A DNA stretch of 10,248 nt from Candidatus Methanomethylophilaceae archaeon (GTDB taxonomy: Archaea > Thermoplasmatota > Thermoplasmata > Methanomassiliicoccales > Methanomethylophilaceae), in the NCBI GenBank assembly GCA_017455785.1, contig JAFSYZ010000201.1, positions 1 through 10,248 on the forward strand. Direction: 5' to 3'. The number at the start of each line of letters is the position of its first letter. Within the stretch, counting starts at the first letter, position 1. The notes beneath the pieces were generated by a model. That model saw only the letters and a program-made list of their open reading frames with translations. It was not told where the DNA came from and did no database searches. A program made the translations under genes and the position numbers. Of this stretch, positions 6,349 through 10,248 are shown piece by piece.

Positions 6349-7412
6349 TGGGTGAGAAGGTACTTATGAAAGGTAACGAGGCTATCGCTGAGGCGGCCAT
6401 CGCAGCAGGATGCAGGCACTTCTTCGGATATCCGATCACACCTCAGACCGAGGTCGCAGCTTACATGTCCAAGAGGATGCCGAAGATCGGAGGCGTCTAC
6501 CTCCAGGGAGAGTCCGAGGTCGCATCGATCAACATGGTCCTCGGAGCAGCCGCATCAGGAGTCAGGGCAATGACATCCACATCATCGCCTGGTATCAGTC
6601 TGATGTCAGAGGGGATCTCCTACATCGCAGGTTCCGATGTTCCCTGCCTTATCGTGAATGTCCAGCGCGGAGGCCCCGGTCTCGGAGGCATCCAGCCGTC
6701 ACAGTCGGATTACAACCAGGCCACTAAGGCATCTGGTCACGGTGACTTCCACATGATAGTGTTCGCTCCTTCCACCGTACAGGAGACAGTGGACCTCATC
6801 TCGGACGCATTCGACCTCGGTGACAAGTACAGGGTCCCCACCATGGTCCTGTCCGACGGAATGCTCGGTCAGATGATGGAGCCCGTCGTTCTTCCGGAAC
6901 CGAAGGATCCCAACAATGATTGCAAGGAATGGGCCGCATGCGGACATAAGGACAAGAGGAAACACAACGTCATCAATTCCCTGAACACCGACCCACCCAC
7001 ACTGGAGAGGCTCAATTTCGAAAGGTTCGAAAGGTACGCCAAGATCATCGAGAACGAGCAGAGGGCTGAAGAATACCTGTGTGACGATGCCGATATCATC
7101 ATCGTGGCATTCGGGGCCTCCTCTAGGGTATCCAGATCTGCTATCGACAAGGCAAGGAAGGAAGGCATCAAGGTCGGTATGGTTAGGCCGATTACACTCT
7201 GGCCGTTCCCAGAGAAGTTCATCAAGAAGTATGCGGACTCAGCGAAGAGGTTCCTGACCGTGGAGATGAACATGGGACAGATGGTCAATGACGTCAAACT
7301 CGCGATCGAATGTAAGAAACCAGTTTCGTTCTACGGACGTACCGGAGGTATGATCCCCACGACGAAAGAGGTCTACGAACAGATAGTCAAGCTCAACGGA
7401 GGTGAGCAGTGA
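6348..7412 (+). CDS. korA: 2-oxoacid:ferredoxin oxidoreductase, alpha subunit (KorA/VorB type)
   Basis: This 354-residue subunit contains the pyruvate:ferredoxin oxidoreductase pyrimidine-binding domain (about 7-185, with GYPITPQ at 27-33 and QGESEVASINM at 53-63) and the transketolase C-terminal-like domain II (about 245-340, with VRPITLWPFP at 279-288 and GRTGG at 330-334). With the beta subunit it forms the thiamine-diphosphate active site that oxidatively decarboxylates a 2-oxoacid to acyl-CoA, or runs in reverse with reduced ferredoxin. The sequence resembles proteins annotated as 3-methyl-2-oxobutanoate dehydrogenase subunit VorB, so branched-chain 2-oxoacids are plausible; 2-oxoglutarate or aryl 2-oxoacids cannot be excluded. 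The reading frame is open further upstream, but those codons overlap the ferredoxin gene and lack a ribosome binding site; the start next to GGAGGT is used. The stop overlaps the beta-subunit start (TGATG). Confidence 0.92.
   Translation: MGEKVLMKGNEAIAEAAIAAGCRHFFGYPITPQTEVAAYMSKRMPKIGGVYLQGESEVASINMVLGAAASGVRAMTSTSSPGISLMSEGISYIAGSDVPCLIVNVQRGGPGLGGIQPSQSDYNQATKASGHGDFHMIVFAPSTVQETVDLISDAFDLGDKYRVPTMVLSDGMLGQMMEPVVLPEPKDPNNDCKEWAACGHKDKRKHNVINSLNTDPPTLERLNFERFERYAKIIENEQRAEEYLCDDADIIIVAFGASSRVSRSAIDKARKEGIKVGMVRPITLWPFPEKFIKKYADSAKRFLTVEMNMGQMVNDVKLAIECKKPVSFYGRTGGMIPTTKEVYEQIVKLNGGEQ
7398..7405 (+). promoter_or_regulatory. Ribosome binding site deciding the beta-subunit start
   Basis: GGAGGTGA lies 6 bases before the ATG at 7412. 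A GTG at 7409 is in the same frame but too close, so the ATG, which overlaps the alpha-subunit TGA by one base, is the better start. Confidence 0.65.
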
Positions 7413-8161
7413 TGAAGGTAATGGGAGAGAAACCCAAGGCACTCACGGATGCACCGTTCCACTACTGTCCCGGATGCACACACGGTATCGTGCACAGGCT
7501 GGTGGCCGAAGTGATCGATGAACTGGGCATCGAAGGGAAGACCGTCGGAGTGGCTTCCGTCGGTTGTTCTGTTTACTCATACAACTATTTCGCATGCGAC
7601 ATGGTCCAGGCACCGCACGGACGTGCACCTGCCGTCGCTACGGGAGTCAAGAGGGCAAGGCCCGATAACGTAGTCTTCACCTACCAGGGTGACGGTGACC
7701 TCGCAGCCATCGGTGCCGGAGAGACCGTCCACGCGGCAGCAAGGGGAGAGAACATCGTCGCGATATTCATCAATAACGCCATCTATGGTATGACCGGAGG
7801 TCAGATGGCTCCCACCACACTTCCAGGACAGGTCACACAGACCACACCGTACGGAAGGGACGTGAAGGTCGCAGGCAACCCGATAAGAGTCTGTGAGATG
7901 CTTTCATCCTTGGATGGTGTCGCACTCGCACAGCGTGTGACCGTGGACTGTGTCAAGAATGTGAAGGCCGCGAAGAAGGCCATCAAGAAGGCATTCGAGT
8001 ATCAGCTCGCTGGAAAGGGATACTGTATCATCGAGGTTGTTTCAACATGCCCCACCAACTGGGGAATGGCACCCACGGATGCTCTGCAGTGGCTCAGGGA
8101 CAACATGCTTCCGTACTACCCGTTGGGTGTATACAAGGACATAGGGGAGGCGAAGGAATGA
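7412..8161 (+). CDS. korB: 2-oxoacid:ferredoxin oxidoreductase, beta (thiamine diphosphate-binding) subunit
   Basis: A 249-residue subunit with the thiamine diphosphate motif GDGDLAAIG (93-101) ending in FINNAIYGMTGG (119-130). It also has the cysteines expected for the proximal [4Fe-4S] cluster: Cys19 and Cys22 in HYCPGCTHG, Cys52 in SVGCSV, and Cys213 in STCPTNW. It pairs with the alpha subunit to bind the cofactor, cleave or form the bond to the 2-oxoacid carboxyl group, and hand electrons towards the ferredoxin subunit in the cytoplasm. Its length is typical for separate beta subunits. The final ATGA overlaps the gamma gene. An alternative GTG start would add one residue. Substrate specificity is not evident from these motifs. 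Confidence 0.93.
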   Translation: MKVMGEKPKALTDAPFHYCPGCTHGIVHRLVAEVIDELGIEGKTVGVASVGCSVYSYNYFACDMVQAPHGRAPAVATGVKRARPDNVVFTYQGDGDLAAIGAGETVHAAARGENIVAIFINNAIYGMTGGQMAPTTLPGQVTQTTPYGRDVKVAGNPIRVCEMLSSLDGVALAQRVTVDCVKNVKAAKKAIKKAFEYQLAGKGYCIIEVVSTCPTNWGMAPTDALQWLRDNMLPYYPLGVYKDIGEAKE

Positions 8162-8691
8162 CTGACCTCAACATACTGTTCGCAGGATTCGGAGGACAGG
8201 GTGTCCTGTTCTCGGGAAAGGTCATCGCATACGCAGGTATGATGGAGGGCAAGGAGATCTCCTGGCTTCCTTCCTACGGTCCTGAGATGCGCGGAGGAAC
8301 AGCAAACTGTTCCGTGTGCATATCTGATAACAAGATCGGTTCGCCCCTGGTCACCAATCCCGATATTCTGGTGGCGATGAACCTTCCCTCGTTGGACAAG
8401 TTCGTCAACGAGGTCGTTCCGGGCGGGACCATCATCCTTGATTCCACACTGATCGAGAAGAAGGTCGAGAGGGATGATGTCAATGTAATCTATCTCCCTG
8501 CATCCAAACTCGCGGAGGATGCCGGTGTCAAGGGGGCGGCCAACATGGTCATCGTCGGAAGGCTCTGGAGGGAGACCAAGTTCTGCTCCGAGGAGAATCT
8601 GGACAAGGGATTGCTGAAGAGCATACCTCCGAAGAAGATCGACCTTCTTGACAAGAACCGCAAGATGATTAAGACAGGAATCGAAAGCTGA
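8158..8691 (+). CDS. korC: 2-oxoacid:ferredoxin oxidoreductase, gamma subunit
   Basis: A 177-residue subunit of the pyruvate/ketoisovalerate oxidoreductase gamma family. The N-terminal glycine-rich loop AGFGGQGV (9-16) and the conserved [15 protein letters not shown] block (39-53) are diagnostic; this domain contributes to CoA binding and assembly of the heterotetramer. The ATG at 8158 is chosen because GGGGAGG lies 7 bases before it and it forms an ATGA overlap with the beta gene; 37 further open codons upstream lie in the overlap and are not needed. All four subunits of the enzyme are thus present and intact. The transporter gene begins 8 bases after the stop. Confidence 0.92.
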   Translation: MTDLNILFAGFGGQGVLFSGKVIAYAGMMEGKEISWLPSYGPEMRGGTANCSVCISDNKIGSPLVTNPDILVAMNLPSLDKFVNEVVPGGTIILDSTLIEKKVERDDVNVIYLPASKLAEDAGVKGAANMVIVGRLWRETKFCSEENLDKGLLKSIPPKKIDLLDKNRKMIKTGIES

Positions 8692-8699
8692 GGTTGGAG

Positions 8700-9983
8700 A
8701 TGGACGGTCACTCTTTTACTAAAAGGGAGAAGAGGACCGTCCTTGCCGCCTCATGTATAGCAATTTTCTTGAATCCACTTGTAGGGAGCATGCTCAACCT
8801 GGCGTTGGGCGCCATACAGGCGGATTTCCTTTGCAGCGAGCACAATCTCGGTTGGATCGCCAGTGTCTATTTCATGGTATCAGTGATGACACTGCTGCCT
8901 GCATCAAGGTTGGCGGACATCTACGGTAAGAAGCGCATTTTCCTGATAGGTGCTGTAATAGTGTTAGTGGCATCGGTATTGTCGGCATTATCGCCCAATA
9001 TCTATGTGTTGTACGTATTCAGGGGATTGACAGGAGTAGGTACTGCATTCATCTCATGCACAAGTGTTTCCTTGATCTCCGATGTGTATGGCCCCCATGA
9101 GAGGGGCGGTGCATTGGGCATAAACACAGCCTGTGTCTATGTCGGAGCCTCCATCGGCCCTACATTGGGGGGCGTACTGACTGATTTCCTAGGGTGGAGG
9201 GGCATCTTCTTCATCTTGGTCCCGATGATCGTGGTGGCAGCCCTACTGATGAAGTCCTTCAAATACGAATTCACCAACACGCCGGGCGAGCGTTATGATT
9301 CCAAAGGTTCCATATTATACGTCGTGGGCATCTTCATCCTGATGTTCGGTATCATCTCTTTACCGGAGATCTATGCCATCGTGATGATAGTTGTCGGTTC
9401 TTTGATGATAATCGGATTCGTCAGATTCGAATCGAAGGAGGAGTATCCTATCTTCCATGGCGAACTGTTCGAGAGCGTCCGTTTCAGAAGATCCATGGTC
9501 GCCCTGACATTGAATTATGCCTCATCGTTCTGTGTCATGTTCTTCCTCAGCAGATACCTTCAGGGGATAGGTCTATTGTCTCCTACGGAGGCAGGTCTCG
9601 TCATGATGTGCCAGCCTGCGTTCCAAGTGGTGTTCACACTCATTGCCGGAAAGTTGTCGGATAGGATGGATAAACGTATCCTGCCCACAGTGGGTATGGT
9701 CATCCTGTGTGTGGGATTGGTGATGCTGTACGCCTTCACATCGAAGGATATAGACTATCCGATGATCATCCTCTCACAGATCGTGATGGGTATCGGATTC
9801 GGTATATTCTCTGCACCTAACACGAATGCCGTGATGTCTTATGTGAAGAGGGAACACTACAACCATGCCTCAGGAATGATCTCAACGTTCAGACAGATAG
9901 GTATGATGATATCCATGGGATTGGCCACATGTCTCATCTCTATCTACATGGGGACCAACACCGCCTTGGAACCCTCCAATTAA
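8700..9983 (+). CDS. MFS transporter, DHA2 (14-TM drug/solute:H+ antiporter) type, C-terminally truncated by an in-frame TAA
   Basis: A 427-residue inner-membrane transporter with 13 predicted membrane helices by eye (about 13-36, 50-68, 79-98, 102-125, 138-160, 168-184, 203-222, 223-241, 265-286, 297-317, 328-345, 352-375, 390-415). MFS signatures are visible: motif A SRLADIYGKKR (69-79), motif B around RGLTGVGTA (108-116), motif C GASIGPTLGG (149-158) and a second motif A-like GKLSDRMDKR (317-326). DHA2 members have 14 helices; the fourteenth lies in the same frame after the TAA at 9981, so the gene looks freshly interrupted. ATG 8700 follows GAGGT by 5 bases; an in-frame TTG at 8694 is less likely. 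Placement 8 bases after the gamma-subunit gene suggests co-transcription, perhaps for export or uptake of an acid handled by the operon (inference). It uses more TTG and ATA codons than the oxidoreductase genes. Confidence 0.88.
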   Translation: MDGHSFTKREKRTVLAASCIAIFLNPLVGSMLNLALGAIQADFLCSEHNLGWIASVYFMVSVMTLLPASRLADIYGKKRIFLIGAVIVLVASVLSALSPNIYVLYVFRGLTGVGTAFISCTSVSLISDVYGPHERGGALGINTACVYVGASIGPTLGGVLTDFLGWRGIFFILVPMIVVAALLMKSFKYEFTNTPGERYDSKGSILYVVGIFILMFGIISLPEIYAIVMIVVGSLMIIGFVRFESKEEYPIFHGELFESVRFRRSMVALTLNYASSFCVMFFLSRYLQGIGLLSPTEAGLVMMCQPAFQVVFTLIAGKLSDRMDKRILPTVGMVILCVGLVMLYAFTSKDIDYPMIILSQIVMGIGFGIFSAPNTNAVMSYVKREHYNHASGMISTFRQIGMMISMGLATCLISIYMGTNTALEPSN

Positions 9984-10109
9984 GATGAATTCATCACCGT
10001 GATGAAGGTTGCATGGGCCATGTGCATCGGTTTCAGTGTCATCGGATCGATAATATCATGGTTCCGCGGTTCGGACATCTCCGAGGGCGAAGCAGAATCG
10101 TCACAGTAA
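9984..10109 (+). pseudogene. In-frame remnant encoding the last MFS helix, downstream of the TAA
   Basis: Directly after the TAA the same frame stays open for 41 codons to a second TAA at 10107. It encodes a hydrophobic helix (MKVAWAMCIGFSVIGSIISW) followed by a basic residue and an acidic tail ending EGEAESSQ, which is the normal topology for the end of a DHA2 transporter. GTG at 9999 and ATG at 10002 are possible restarts, but no clear ribosome binding site precedes them. The simplest reading is one nonsense change, giving an original protein of about 469 residues; a sequencing error or readthrough are alternatives. TAA is not the pyrrolysine codon. Confidence 0.68.
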
Positions 10110-10110
10110 G

Positions 10111-10118
10111 GTTATAAC
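10111..10118 (+). promoter_or_regulatory. TATA-like box for the gene at 10141
   Basis: GTTATAAC is centred about 27 bases before the ATG at 10141, and no ribosome binding site precedes that ATG, fitting a leaderless transcript. It sits just past the end of the MFS frame, so the next gene probably has its own promoter. Confidence 0.55.
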
Positions 10119-10140
10119 GTACCAGCGGCATCGGGTGTCG

Positions 10141-10248
10141 ATGTTATTCAAGAAGGAATCCAAGGCACCTGAATCGATAAAGAATCTCGGATTGAACACA
10201 TGGTACTCGTCACTGGATGATAAGAACCGTATGAAGCTCTCCAGGTAC
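10141..10248 (+). CDS. Unidentified protein, N-terminal 36 codons only
   Basis: An open frame from ATG to the window edge begins MLFKKESKAPESIKNLGLNT and continues with a charged, probably helical stretch (WYSSLDDKNRMKLSRY). There is no signal peptide or membrane helix in the visible part, and I do not recognise the family. Support for its being real comes from the TATA-like box at leaderless spacing, codon use like its neighbours, and the absence of a competing frame. It is probably a separate transcription unit from the MFS gene. Confidence 0.6.
   Translation, partial: MLFKKESKAPESIKNLGLNTWYSSLDDKNRMKLSRY

Noticed and set aside
8047..8157. Upstream extension of the gamma-subunit gene by 37 codons
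   Set aside because: It lies inside the beta-subunit coding region and the family starts right before the glycine-rich AGFGGQGV loop; the ATG with GGGGAGG upstream is better.
8694..8699. TTG start for the MFS transporter
   Set aside because: The ATG two codons later has better spacing to GAGGT and is the commoner start.
9981..9983. Pyrrolysine readthrough at the stop inside the MFS frame
   Set aside because: The codon is TAA; pyrrolysine is inserted at TAG.
1..10248. CRISPR arrays, insertion sequences, tRNA or rRNA genes, phage or defence genes
   Set aside because: No regularly spaced repeats, transposase motifs, terminal inverted repeats or recognisable RNA gene signatures were seen; the region is almost wholly metabolic operons.

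Overview
The window reads as a piece of an archaeal chromosome, most likely a methanogen of the Methanomassiliicoccales/Thermoplasmata type. The support is indirect. Genes are packed with ATGA and TGATG stop/start overlaps. GGAGGT-type ribosome binding sites precede internal operon genes, while the first genes of transcription units have TATA-like boxes about 27-32 bases before an ATG and no ribosome binding site, as in leaderless or near-leaderless archaeal transcripts. The enzymes are ferredoxin-linked. No gene here ends in TAG, which would suit a pyrrolysine-using lineage, but the sample is small. The taxonomic call is an inference from style and recalled family resemblance.

Left half (1-5234, minus strand): a four-gene operon reading leftwards from a promoter at about 5266. 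Its order is an HTH-cupin regulator, two adjacent and clearly paralogous AMP-forming acyl-CoA synthetases of the medium-chain (MACS-like) type, and a protein with two predicted ACT domains fused to a metallo-beta-lactamase fold. The last gene runs off the left edge. Every junction overlaps by 4 or 14 bases.

Centre (5235-5462): a 228-base divergent intergenic region with one TATA-like box for each direction and several short perfect dyads that could be operators.

Right half (5463-9983, plus strand): a second operon with a MinD/ParA-like P-loop ATPase, then the four subunits of a 2-oxoacid:ferredoxin oxidoreductase in the order delta (2x[4Fe-4S] ferredoxin), alpha, beta, gamma, then a 14-TM-type MFS transporter. 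The transporter is interrupted by an in-frame TAA exactly before its last predicted membrane helix; that helix is still encoded in frame up to 10109. A new gene with its own TATA box starts at 10141 and leaves the window.

Working together (inference): the synthetases make acyl-CoAs from free acids and the oxidoreductase interconverts acyl-CoA + CO2 + reduced ferredoxin with 2-oxoacids. The divergent pair could therefore form one module for assimilating (or releasing) branched-chain, aryl or short-chain acids, with the HTH-cupin protein as a candidate sensor controlling both arms. The ACT-MBL protein and the P-loop ATPase are the least explained members.
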